DNA of 16,112 nucleotides from Hymenopellis radicata (GCA_015501595.1 JADNRX010001017.1:1-16112), one strand, 5' to 3'; positions 1 to 9,121 are shown, numbered from the stretch's first letter. The notes: generated by a model from the letters alone, not told the origin. A program made the numbers and translations.

Positions 1-83
1 TGCGGACGAGTTTGATCAAAGCTATCGCACTGGGCCACGACCTCGTCTAACAGCAAAAGCAGCAAATCAGTTTATCCTTCTGA

Positions 84-1239
84 CTCTATTTCCGCGACCA
101 TTCCATTCGTCTTCCAATCCCGTCTAAACTCAAGTCGACACCTTCTATAACCAATTCAGTGCAAAGACAGAATCGTCGTTCTTCCCTTCCCGCGGCACCT
201 CCCAGTCGCAGAGCCGATTTCGATCGCTCTTCTCTTCAGAAACGCCATTCTAGCCTTCGCAGTAATAAAACCCGCCGTCGTTCTACATCTTCCGTCCCGT
301 ATTCGTCCAGTCTCAGGATGGTTGATGTCGACATCAGTCAAGATGATAATCTACCTCTATCTCCCAACGAACAACGCTCATCCACCACATCTCTGAACAA
401 CGATCAGACTACGAACATCAGTGTACCCCCACTTCCAGCCTTACCGCCGCCCGTGATATCAGCCGACAGGCATTCAACTGACACACCCGCTCTGATCAAC
501 TATATCTCTCACCCATATCCTTTGGCTCCCTATCCTAAGCGCAATAAACCAATCGAAGGATTGCCTTCTGGGACTTGCAGCGCATTGAACAAAGCGCAGT
601 CTCAGAGTCCTTCGGCTGGCCTGCCTACGGCGCCATCCAGTGCTACGTCATCTCCATTCCCTCATCCCCAAGACCCCATCCCGGCACTTCCAGGATGAAA
701 AAACCACGCAAATCCTCTCTCAAAGTGCGCCGAAGCCCGCCCTTGGGTCCATCGCCTCTCCGCATCATGACTCTGCCAGAAGGGATCCATCACAGATCTT
801 GCCTCTCTAAACTTCATGCCGTCTCGCCACAGTTGTACAATGGCCGCCCACCATCCCAGCGAAACTCTTATTCGCATATAGGACTTGGCTTCCCGCCCAG
901 TGATTCGAGACGCAGTAGCGTTGCGGCCAAGTCTGACGACGACAAGCGTTCGAGCACGTCCTCACGTCGGCTGACGAGGCTCAACGATGACGGGACCAAT
1001 GTGCTCCTCGGTATCATTCGCGAACTGGTGGAAGAGACGAGTCAGTGGGATGCTGATCTGTACATGGATAGCAATTTCAGGCACTTGCTGGAGAACGTGA
1101 ACGCAACCAGAAATCCGGACGGTTCTTTGGCTGAATCCTTCATGACGCCGACGTAACGAGTCCTGTGCAAGTCGATGAAGGATTGTTCGAGTTGGATGCA
1201 GTTAGGTCGCAATTCATGGATTCGGACGATCAAGCGTAA
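84..1239 (+). CDS. Ser/Arg/Pro-rich hypothetical protein (5' end unresolved, frame-shifted)
   Basis: I do not recognise a named family. Three consecutive reading frames look coding. The first is open from 84 to 698, is Ser/Arg-rich, and holds no ATG before 318 (MVDVDISQDD). The second runs to 1156 and carries a basic stretch after MKKPRKSSLK, then RRSSVAAKSDDDKRSSTSSR. It also carries the only globular-looking segment, LLGIIRELVEETSQWDADLY followed by MDSNFRHLLE. The third frame continues 1159-1239 as SPVQVDEGLFELDAV and ends in an acidic tail. No good GT..AG intron joins the frames in phase, so two one-base shifts (about 600-695 and 1100-1158) are likelier than introns. The true start may lie in an upstream exon outside the window: bases 48-62 hold a CTAAC-like branch site and possible AG acceptors. 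Ser-rich disorder with one short acidic helix suggests a regulatory or scaffold protein, but no function can be assigned. Confidence 0.45.
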
Positions 1240-1447
1240 GGATTTACTTGAATATATGCGCTTGATTGTGACAAGTTTCCTAGGCACGATGTTGGTGTAG
1301 CTTGGTAACTGCCATTCGGTATTAGTTAGTCCTCTCTTTCTCCCTTTTCGTCGATAGTTTTGTAGCCTCTCGTTGTATGTGTTGATCCCGTTTGTACCTT
1401 GCATCTGAAATTGAACCAAGCAGTTAACTCGGATAAATGTCATGCAT

Positions 1448-3197
1448 TCAACTCTTCTTCAACCATTTATTCAATGTACTATGACCTGACTTTTCGACTG
1501 CCTTTCGATATCCTCTCTTCTGAGAACGCATCTGAACTTGACGAATTCTTTTGAAATATTCCACCCAGGTGGACCGACTGGCACGAACACTTTGGCCGCG
1601 ACTAAAGCTTCAAAGCTCTGGAGATTTTGGTAAGCCCAAAAACTAGGGAAGGTGAAGAGGGTATCACGTACGCTTGCGAGAACGGGCCGTTTAACATTGA
1701 CCATACCTATACCGCCACCATTGACCTGGATAGGAGCTGCCGCAGAAGACCGAACTTGGTCTCGAAAGTAGTCGTATAACATTTCAAAACGTCACGAGGG
1801 AGAACCCTGCGGAATACGAATGCATCGCCGCAATCAAGAGGCAAAGAGACGAATAGGTCATTTCTTTCAGAAATTGTGAGGAACGGGCCGTATGTCTCTG
1901 TGAGGGGCGCTTACGATTTAGTGAAGGCATCCTTGTCCGTGAACGATGTATAGTTGCAGGTATCTGTAGCATTGACGCTGTAGGCCACGGCGTATTCGAA
2001 TTCAAGTGTAGAATCATCGATGTCTGCTCACGATGTTCAGAAGCGCATCACAGTCGAAACGGAAGACATACCAGCATACGATTCCACGTTCGATAATCTT
2101 TAGCAATACCGAATGTCTCGCGTATGGTCTCTATCGTTCCATTATCCGCAAGGAAATCGTCGACATGGCTCTGCCATACTGGTTTCCAATGCCGCATAGA
2201 GGGATGTAATGCCTCTGCTTCTGGAATCTCCGGACAAAGCAATATCTTTGTTCGATTGATCCATGTCGTTTCAGAGGTGAAGTGGCTCGTTCTAAGAACG
2301 CGACCAGAGAAGCGGCTTTTGACTCGCTTCTCAAGGAGATTAATGGTATCCATCCGACTTGTGAGGCCAATGATGCTTAATCCGCGAGTATTACCGCCAG
2401 CTCGGCAACTCTGGGCGGTATCGAGAAGGCAGTAGAGGAGGGCTTGTCGCGCATGGAGGGAGAATAAATCGAAGGCGTCGAGGATGATTACTGTTGGGCG
2501 TGGTAGAGTGGGAATGAGAGAGATGAGCATAGGGAGATGGGTTGACACTGGCTCGGAAAGGACTTGTTCTGCACTCTCATCTCCGTTATTCATGGCATGA
2601 TCCTCGTCCTGGTTCTCAGTGGTATCGTCCGCCTCATTAGAAAGAAATGTTGTTCCAGTCTGTTCGCGTAGCTGTGCAGCAATCTCGCGCATAGCGAGAC
2701 GGTCATTATGTTGTATCCAACCTGACAGTCGGACAATAATGGGATTGTGAGTCTTCGAGATGGTGTTTAGACAATGTTCAGTGATCTACTGAGAGTCAGA
2801 GATATCAATTATAGACAGATTGAAACACACCAGAGTTTTACCACTTCCGCGAGGGCCTAGCAGGAGACAGCTATTCCCTTCGCCGCGCTCGATGGTTCCG
2901 TGCAACAGGTCCGTCAACTGTGCCACTGCCAAATCGTTAGGTAGTTCTCCGTCGGCCGCGTCATCCTGGTAGTATCTCTGGCACGACTGCCTCAGAGAGC
3001 ATAAAGTGGCACGCTTTTGTATTTCCAAGCAACCGGGGATGTCGTGTTCTGGCACGACGTGAACCTCCTCCTCAAACGGCGACAACCTCAGGCGGCGGCG
3101 GCGTTTCAAGACGCGTTTTCTTGTGTTTGGGGCTGGCGTTGATCTTCCCTGGCGGCTTGCGCAGAGTTTTGCTTTTCGTAGAGCGTTTCGGAGGCAT
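1448..3197 (-). CDS. ORC4: Origin recognition complex subunit 4 (Orc4), five exons, three apparent frameshifts
   Basis: Orc4 is an AAA+ subunit of the six-protein ORC that marks replication origins and helps load MCM. Exons on the minus strand: 2831-3197, 2072-2785, 1915-2023, 1672-1863, 1448-1617. Introns are 45, 48, 51 and 54 nt, all GT..AG. After a basic N-terminus (MPPKRSTKSKTLRKPPGK) come Walker A GPRGSGKT, a Walker-B-like strand VIILDAFDLF, sensor-1-like IIGLTSR, and EKRVKSRFSGR, which holds the Orc4 arginine-finger region. The C-terminal winged-helix part reads SLCLLIAAMHS, EMLYDYFRDQ, IQVNGGGIGMV and ends LNKWLKKS. The frame breaks at AAA 3074-3076 (one T too many in sense), AAAA 1786-1789 (one too many) and TTT 1503-1505 (one A too few). 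Exons sum to 1552 nt, one over a multiple of three, which fits that net change; the corrected length is about 516 aa. The start at 3197 was chosen for its typical basic N-terminus. An in-frame ATG at 3301 would lie inside the MITE. Confidence 0.93.
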
Positions 3198-3242
3198 GGT
3201 GGTTGACAGAGAAAACGGCAAGTGGGCCCCTGAGACGCGTTA

Positions 3243-3297
3243 CTGGGTCTTGCATAATTCCGTGAAAATGCACAATTTTTTATTTTTTCCGGTCCGA
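3243..3297 (+). repeat. Left terminal inverted repeat of the MITE
   Basis: This is the left arm of the inverted repeat, starting CTGGGTCTTGCATAATTCCG and ending CGGTCCGA. It contains a T-rich tract at about 3275-3289, 75-95 bases upstream of the ORC4 start codon. Confidence 0.8.
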
Positions 3298-3413
3298 TCA
3301 CCCGGCGACAAATTAGGCAAGTCGCATGGTGAATGAGATGACATGCTTATTGCCATCCGTGCTCTACCTCTCCTCTCCATAGTCCCCAAGACTCAGGAAA
3401 CACTGTAGGATGG

Positions 3414-3420
3414 TATATAA
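3414..3420 (+). promoter_or_regulatory. TATA-like box inside the MITE, facing MED20
   Basis: TATATAA followed by GG lies about 205 bases upstream of the MED20 ATG and within the transposon interior. It is the best TATA-like match in the MED20 upstream region. Its use as a promoter is inference from position only. Confidence 0.35.
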
Positions 3421-3525
3421 GGTCTTTTCCACAGTTTGTCCTCTCAAACAGTGGTTCTTTAGCACCCATCTATGAGTTTTATACGGTGAGTACCACCCCG
3501 GATCTTCCCGGATATCGCGGAAAGT

Positions 3526-3580
3526 TCGGACCGAAGAAAAACAAAAATGCCTGATTTTCACGGAATTATGCAAAACCCAG
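3526..3580 (-). repeat. Right terminal inverted repeat of the MITE
   Basis: This is the right arm. Read on the minus strand it begins CTGGGTTTTGCATAATTCCG and ends CGGTCCGA. Its outer edge lies 44 bases before the MED20 start codon. Confidence 0.8.
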
Positions 3581-3624
3581 TATATGGTTCACGTGCCACG
3601 CTTTCGTGCTTATTCTCTTCCTTC

Positions 3625-4624
3625 ATGGGCTTCTCAGGGTACGACAAATACAGCCTTACATTCGCTTCTTACTCTTGACCAGTCTTGCTCGCTGGGATAA
3701 TGCACCAAGCGATGGTCTCAATTCAATAAAAGAGAACATTCTATTAAACCATGGAGTAAGTTTATCTCTCTCCCCACGAAGCTCTCAACTTATCCTAGAA
3801 TAGGGCATCGTGCTCGGCAAATGGTCATTATCCGTATTAGCTTACAGATCCAACCTCTCGCAGATGGATGCGTCTCACTTCCTGAACTCTGAACGCTCCA
3901 TGTTTGCTTTGACTATGAACGACAATGTCTTCGTGCTCATTGAAGACCCTGGCGCACCAAACCACACAGAGGTAGACACTCAGGGTCCACCTCCAACCCA
4001 TTTTCGCAGCAACTATTTGACTCTCAGTCCTCCGGGCGCACTTGAGCATCTGCTTAAGCAGCTAAAAGCTCGCTGGACTCCCGTCCGGCAGTCGAATAAT
4101 ACACAGAGAGGACAACAGGTTATTATAGAGGGTCAAGTATTCGGCATAGGAACAGACTGGATAGTGCGCGCCGGTCATGTCTATCTAGCTGGTGGTGCTC
4201 TCAACGGTATGCTTCTGGAAGTCAGTGTTTGTCGCTCTCCATCGATGCACGCACTTATACCATTTCAGGCGGAATATCTTCCAATACCTGTAATACCCTC
4301 ACACTCTCTAGCCCCAGATGGCGGCTCCGATCTAATCAAAAACTTCATTTTGTCGGTTCTGCCAAAACATTCCGGGTGCAAGAAACCGGAGCCATAGCGA
4401 TAAATGAGGCGATGTGGGAGCATGTGTTATGGAATCGAGAGGAAGAGGCTAAGCGTGCTGCCCAGCGCCCGAGCGAAGAAAATCCGGAAGATCCAGATGA
4501 CATCTACGTGTATGGCGACGAGGATGTTCCCACATTTCAACCAGGTGACTGGACTGGAATTGAGCGGGATAGACGGTCTGCGTTCCTAATCATCAGCACT
4601 TTGAAATCGGAGGGTATATTGTAG
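3625..4624 (+). CDS. MED20: Mediator complex subunit 20 (Med20/Srb2), four exons, one frameshift
   Basis: Med20 is a head-module subunit of the Mediator coactivator that bridges transcription factors and RNA polymerase II. Exons: 3625-3638, 3683-3755, 3804-4220, 4269-4624, with introns of 44, 48 and 48 nt. The product starts MGFSG-LARWDNAPSDGLNS and continues LGKWSLSVLAYRS and FALTMNDNVFVLIEDP. It then has LTLSPPGALEHLLKQLKARW, GQVFGIGTDWIVRAGHVYLA and GGALNGMLLEAEYLPIPVIP. An acidic stretch (EENPEDPDDIYVYGDED) and the typical C-terminal block RDRRSAFLII close the protein. The third intron (GTCAGT..CAG) is in frame and would be missed by ORF reading alone. One base appears to be missing at TCCGGG 4371-4376: the frame changes between VLPKHS and RVQETGAIAI. 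Exons total 860 nt, one short of a multiple of three, which agrees; the corrected length is about 286 aa. The 14-nt first exon is the least certain part. Confidence 0.9.
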
Positions 4625-4855
4625 CTTCGCATGTATGGAGGGGCGAAGACGATTGGTAAAAACTACAGAAGTTTGACAATAGGCGGGTCGTGGAGTACAA
4701 GGTACGGAGGGGTCATAACACTGACAGTGTAGAAATCTTATAAGGCGAATAAACGTGTGCAAGCCAACTTAGATGAAGGCCGCAAGCCTAGATGCAATAG
4801 TTCAATGACGTTCTGTGTATGAACGAGTCTACAATCTTTCCAAGTTGTGAGTCCG
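4625..4855. other. Convergent 3' intergenic region (MED20 / glycosyltransferase)
   Basis: This 231-bp spacer lies between two genes that converge. I see no gene and no repeat. It must hold both 3' UTRs and polyadenylation signals. The AATAAAC near 4747 on the plus strand is a possible poly(A) signal for MED20. Confidence 0.4.
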
Positions 4856-6204
4856 TTAAAGTTTCTTTACCGCTTTCGCAAGCTCCTCCACTGAATCCGC
4901 AATGATCTGAATCGGATCGTATGTTTGCATCTCCTTCTCAATCTCTAGGGCGCGTGCTTTATACTTCGGGTGCTCCAACACCTCCCTAACCGCTGTCCTA
5001 ACTTGCTCAGGGGAAGGCCTGTCTGTCTTGAGATTCACGCCTACACCCGCCCATTCCGCGCGCGCAGCGACCTCCGGCTTGTCCTCCGTTGTTCCTCCGA
5101 TAACAATTGGAACACCGTGTGACATGGAATGCTGGAAACCACCATAGCCGCCGTTCGTCACGAACACGTCGATGTGTTCGAGTAAATCATCGTATGGGAT
5201 ATAATCTCCGACGTACGCATTGTTGGGAACGACGAAATCAGAGGGTAAAGATGCGCCATGTTTTCCCAGGACCGCAACGGTTATCACGTCGCCTACATCA
5301 GCGAACGCTGTGAGAGTCGGCACGACGAGTTGCGTGTAGTCAAGCTGGACGGTGCCCTGTGCTACGGCTACAATGCGCTTCCTCTCTGGGTTGGTAATGA
5401 TTGTCTTCCACCACTCTGGTATTTGCACTTCCTTGCCGCGGTATCGATGTCCGCGTGGCAGACCACCGGCGAAACGGATAGAGTCTGGCGCATCGCTTCG
5501 CGGGTACTCGAGACTTGGAACGCACATTTGCAGGAAGCGATCCACGTTGAATATCAACGCGTCGAAGACGTTGTGTTGGGTTTCTTTCGTTCCGCCCAAC
5601 GTACCCAAGATGCGGTGAAACTCATTTCTCGGCAAGGCCGTAGCGACTTCGTTCCAGTGCGCGCGCAGGTCGGTGCAGCTCTCGCGTTCTTCAGGTGTGG
5701 TGGGTGGTGGAAAACCAGGCCCGAAAGGCGCGAGATCTTCGCTGGAGAGCATCAGAGGGAGGATTCCAACGACAATGGTCGCGTCAGGGCGGAGGCCAGG
5801 CGCCCCGAAGGTAGTGGCAAGGGGACCTAAGAAGGAGCATTCGTTGACTAAGACGATAGGTCGGGAAGGATCTTTGTCACGGAGTGATCGTAGGATGTGC
5901 TGCATGCCCTCATGCTGGTCAGGAAGGGCCTTGACGAAAACCTCGGTGACGACTTCTGCAAACATCTCCGGTCCTGGCTTGGGCAATAATTTGGGGTGGT
6001 TGAAGTCGAGGTCATTGAGATGGCCGCCAAGCGCCACAAAGGTAGCTCCCATCTCCTTAGCGCTCTCGCGATATCGGGGTCCGGTGAGGATGGTCACCTC
6101 GTAACCTCGTTGAATAAGACCATTCGCGATGGCGCGCATCGGAGCGTAATGACCCATAGCGGCATCGACGTGAGGAGAACGAAAGGTTTGGATATTTGGG
6201 CCAT
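4856..6204 (-). CDS. MGT-type (GT1-like) UDP-glycosyltransferase
   Basis: This enzyme is expected to move a sugar from a nucleotide sugar to a small acceptor such as a secondary metabolite, lipid or xenobiotic, in the cytosol; the acceptor is unknown. The frame from 6157 to 4856 is intact (433 aa) and has no intron. It shows the two-domain GT-B layout. N-terminal features are GHYAPMRAIANGLIQRGYEV and TILTGPRYRESAKEMGATFV. The C-terminal nucleotide-sugar site is FVTNGGYGGFQHSMSHGVPI, then GGTTEDKPEVAARAEWAGVG and a final helix with many Glu and Lys residues. The family is usually about 420-460 aa. The ATG at 6204 gives MAQISKPFVLL in another frame, and HVDAAMGHY is then read in the main frame. 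The natural N-terminus therefore probably starts at 6204, with one base missing near 6170-6176. The alternative start is 6157, which would cut off the first strand of the Rossmann fold. Confidence 0.85.
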
Positions 6205-7083
6205 GGTAAACTGGGAGGAGGAGAGAACGGGATTGAGTTTCAAAGAGAGAGTATTTATGGGTGCCTCCTACTCTATTGCCTGTTGATCAGTTCTCCTCGG
6301 AAAGTTCTTAGCCCCCATAGAGTTGGTGATCGTAGATGATCAAGCTTCGCGTTAAGCCCCTCGTAACTGGCCCTCCGAAAAACACACACTACTCACCGAT
6401 CAGACGAGTCTCAAAAGGTCAACCGTGAACGTAGGGCACTAACTGGTCGTGGCGGTACTCCAACAAGGCAATGACTGTCTCGCAATGCTGTTGATCAGTA
6501 ATCAGCTTTTTCCATGCGCCACATCATGTGAATTAGGTTGAGTGGCTTCAATGTAGTCGTTCATAGCCACGTTAAAATGTCTTCGCTCGTTCCGACCTCG
6601 TAGGACAACAATGACGATGGCCAGACTTCAGTTGATCTGTGAATGAACAGGATGAGAGAATCTGACCAGCTTACTTCGGACTTGAGAAAGTCCCGGGTAG
6701 ACCAGAAGATCTTTAATCTAATCGCGGACTTGAAGTTGAGAGCGCGAACTGAGTTCTTCCAGATATCATACTCTTTCATTGACTTCGAGACAGAGCATCA
6801 CTATCCAGCGGCGGGCCCGTTTCTAGATGCGACTTCAGCTGGCGCGTCGGGGCAGGACAGGACCCCACCCGATTCCGACTAATTATACTCCAGGTTTCGC
6901 GACAACTCGTCGAGAAAAATCTAATTGCAAGCCCTGGTTACAGCGCCGACGTTGAATGTAGCCAGCGTAATGCTTGGCGTCGGTTCGTTGGGTAGTCTTA
7001 TGCCATCTATCCCATTTGAATGCCCGAACTACAGTACAAAATGCACAACCTCTGAGGGTCTCCGCTTGCAAAAAAAAGATAAT
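6205..7083. other. Intergenic region, no gene recognised
   Basis: These 879 bases hold the glycosyltransferase promoter on the right of that gene and the 3' UTR of the Egh16-like gene. Short frames exist on both strands (for example 6643-6882 plus and 6561-6779 minus). They overlap each other, lack recognisable motifs and show no convincing splice context. I see no transposon ends or tandem repeats. Confidence 0.5.
6250..6260 (-). promoter_or_regulatory. TATA-like element upstream of the glycosyltransferase
   Basis: On the minus strand this reads CCCATAAATAC, 46-56 bases before the ATG at 6204. Position and composition suit a core promoter, but nothing else supports it. Confidence 0.35.
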
Positions 7084-8862
7084 CTAGTTCTCAGAACGCG
7101 CCAATCGCTCATATCGACGCTCAGCGATGATTGCACGACCATTCCTGTTGCGCCCCCCAGCGTTCTTACGATTGCCTTCTAAAAATGGTGATGAGAAGTT
7201 GCTCCAGACGAAGAGATAAGAATGCGTACTACCGGTTGTTGTGGAAGCCGTAGTTGTGGCAGCCGCAGCCGTAGCAGCAGTGGCAGTAGCAGCACCAGCA
7301 GCACTGAAAAAATTCAAGTCAGAAAAACACGACAGGTCGAAAGAATTTTACGCACGCTGGGGTTGCTTCGACCAAGGCACCGAGCAGAGAGGAAACCACC
7401 GCCAAGTCGGGTGAACCAACGCCGGCATTACCAGCGTTGACTGTAGCAAGGCTACCATTAGCCGTAGAAACACGGGCGGCCTTGCTGTATTATGCTTTCA
7501 GTAATCTTCCGGCGAAGAAAAACTCCAGACACTCACTTCGCGGCTTCAGTGTCAGCTGCTGCAAATTTGCCATCGGCGGTGATAGTGCTGGCATCAGAAT
7601 TGGCCAAAACTTCTAGGGCAGACTCGATAGCCAGCTGAACAGCTTTCTTGAGATCGACGGCTTGTTGAAGGGTCAAGACGGCCTGAAGAAAAGTGAATGA
7701 GTTGACTGTGTGCAAGAAGAGAAAGCACGTACAGTGGACGCAGTGGTCGAATTTCCACCGAGGTCAGCGTTGTCATCTTGTCCGGCCAAAGCATCAATCG
7801 GGATCTTGTGGACCACAATTAAAGTCATGGGCGACCAAAGAGAATAAGAAACGTACATCGATGGCAGTTCCGGTCGCAGTCTTCAAGTCCTCGATATCAC
7901 TGAAAGTCAGACTGAGACGCTTGGCCAAGGCAGCAAGGCGCTCATTGCGGCGGATGATCTCTACGCTCTTCTCGGCCTCGCGACGGTTGTTGGCCTTATT
8001 CTTCTTGTTGCCCTTTGTCTTCGTGGTTGTGGCAGTGGTGGCTGTGGAAGCGGCGGCTGTGGAAGCGGCTGTGGAACCAGTGCCTTGTTGAACGGCCAAG
8101 CATCCACCGAAAGGTCCAGCACCGTTGGCTACGCTTCCGGGACCACCATTGGAAAGGCGAATGAGGCAGGCGTTTCCAGCAGTTCCACCGGTACAGGTAA
8201 CGTTCGAAGGAACAACAGCAGTGAGATCGGCATCGTTGGGTCCAGCACTACAAATATGGCGATTAGCTGGATAATAAATGAATCAATTTGGGGCGCGCAC
8301 ATTAAGAGACCGTTGACACCAGGAGGCTGAAGAGTGACCTCGGCGGGCTCCCAAGTTAAACCGGTGGCGTCAGCCTAGATGAGACATAGTTAGGACGGAA
8401 ACTAGGAAGAAAGAGACTATCATACGTTCACCATAGCGAAGAAAGGTCCTCCGCCGTCAGCGTTGACCTGGTGTATGGACATGGTGATCGAGCCGTCAGC
8501 GTTCAAGGAAGGAAGGACCCCAGAGTTTGCGGCCTCCATCGCGGCCAGGTTTGTGGCAATGTTAACGCTACCGCCGGACAGAGTGGCACCTAACGAACGA
8601 GGATGAGACCAAACGAGATAAAGAAGAAAAGGAAAAACCCACCACAAGGGTCATCGACCAAGTTCTTGAGCACACTTGTGTCGACCTGGAAGTTTTGCTC
8701 GTCCGTCCCAGTACGGGGAGTGGAGCTGAGAACACCGAAGCCAGTCGTAACGACGCCGTTGGCGCCAGTAACAGCCTGGATGACAGCGTGGGCGTGCACA
8801 CTGGGAACCAGACTGGCTGAGAGAGCACCGAGAAGGGCGAAGACAAGTTTTGCGCCGGGCAT
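7084..8862 (-). CDS. Egh16/MAS3-like secreted protein, nine exons
   Basis: This family of fungal secreted proteins was first noted in powdery mildew (gEgh16) and rice blast (MAS3/GAS appressorium proteins); saprotrophs also have many copies, and the molecular function is unknown. Exons on the minus strand: 8643-8862, 8426-8589, 8301-8374, 7857-8247, 7733-7804, 7537-7682, 7356-7484, 7233-7303, 7084-7178. All eight introns are 50-54 nt, GT..AG. The coding length is 1362 nt, giving 453 aa with no frame error. Residues 1-24 form a signal peptide ending PSVHA, so His25 would be the mature N-terminus. The core shows GANGVVTTGFGVLSSTPR, SIHQVNADGGGPFF (His113), PGVNGL, NVTCTGGTAGNACLIR and GPFGGC (about residue 200). 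After it come an Ala/Thr linker, a basic tail with IIRRNERLA, a middle part (IPIDALAGQDDNADLGGN), and a second Ala/Thr linker with a similar basic tail. The family is certain; the tail function is unknown. Confidence 0.9.
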
Positions 8863-8907
8863 TATGGGGAGCGTGAATGGAACGATCAGGGAAGGGATGA
8901 AAGAAAA

Positions 8908-8957
8908 CTAGTGACCAGTTAGTCGATGCAGTGGATGGCGAAGGCCTCTCTACTCAC
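8908..8957 (-). other. Probable second 5'UTR intron of the Egh16-like gene
   Basis: The 50-base interval starts GTGAGT, has an internal CTAAC branch-like site and ends CACTAG. It lies 45 bases upstream of the ATG and matches the coding introns in size and signals. Confidence 0.6.
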
Positions 8958-8992
8958 GAAAGTGGGGCTGCCTGAGCCAGACGGTGAAGGTG

Positions 8993-9044
8993 CTGTAAAA
9001 ATTTCGATAAGCATTGATGGGACTGGGAGGCAGAATTGACTCAC
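8993..9044 (-). other. Probable first 5'UTR intron of the Egh16-like gene
   Basis: The 52-base interval starts GTGAGT and ends TTTTTACAG. It would leave a 35-base non-coding exon (8958-8992) between the two leader introns. Confidence 0.55.
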
Positions 9045-9113
9045 AAAGCGAGAGAGGAGTGCTGCCTGAGCTGGGAAGATGGCTTCTTGTCAGAGCTAAG
9101 GCCAAGGCCGAGG

Positions 9114-9121
9114 CCTTTATA
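9114..9121 (-). promoter_or_regulatory. TATA box of the Egh16-like gene
   Basis: The minus strand reads TATAAAGG here, about 250 bases from the ATG. That fits a leader of roughly 120 spliced bases starting near 9085-9090 and containing the two introns above. Confidence 0.55.

Larger units (their letters stand above)
3243..3580. mobile_element. MITE with 55-bp imperfect terminal inverted repeats, TA target duplication
   Basis: The left terminus 3243-3297 (CTGGGTCTTGCATAATTCCG...) and the reverse complement of 3526-3580 match. The first 27 bases have one mismatch, the middle is a T-rich diverged stretch, and both arms end in CGGTCCGA. The element is flanked on both sides by TA (3241-3242 and 3581-3582), the usual target duplication of Tc1/mariner elements. 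It has no coding capacity, so it is a non-autonomous MITE-like element. It sits between the divergent ORC4 and MED20 start codons. Both arms carry poly(A/T) tracts, and the interior holds a TATATAA. The family name is inference; the inverted repeat and TA flanks are directly visible. Confidence 0.8.

Noticed and set aside
3121..3301. ATG at 3301 as the ORC4 start, in frame with Walker A
   Set aside because: It lies inside the MITE arm, and the resulting N-terminus is transposon-derived and Cys-rich. The ATG at 3197 gives the basic, Pro-rich N-terminus expected for Orc4, with one base shift.
5107..5830. Long plus-strand frames inside the glycosyltransferase
   Set aside because: These are complement shadows of a clear minus-strand enzyme; no domain is readable.
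6643..6882. Possible small gene in the 6205-7083 gap
   Set aside because: The frame overlaps another on the opposite strand, has no homology I can see and ends in sequence with no gene-like signals.
7222..8091. Ser/Gly- and Val/Ala-rich plus-strand frames
   Set aside because: They are complements of the Ala/Thr linker codons of the Egh16-like protein.
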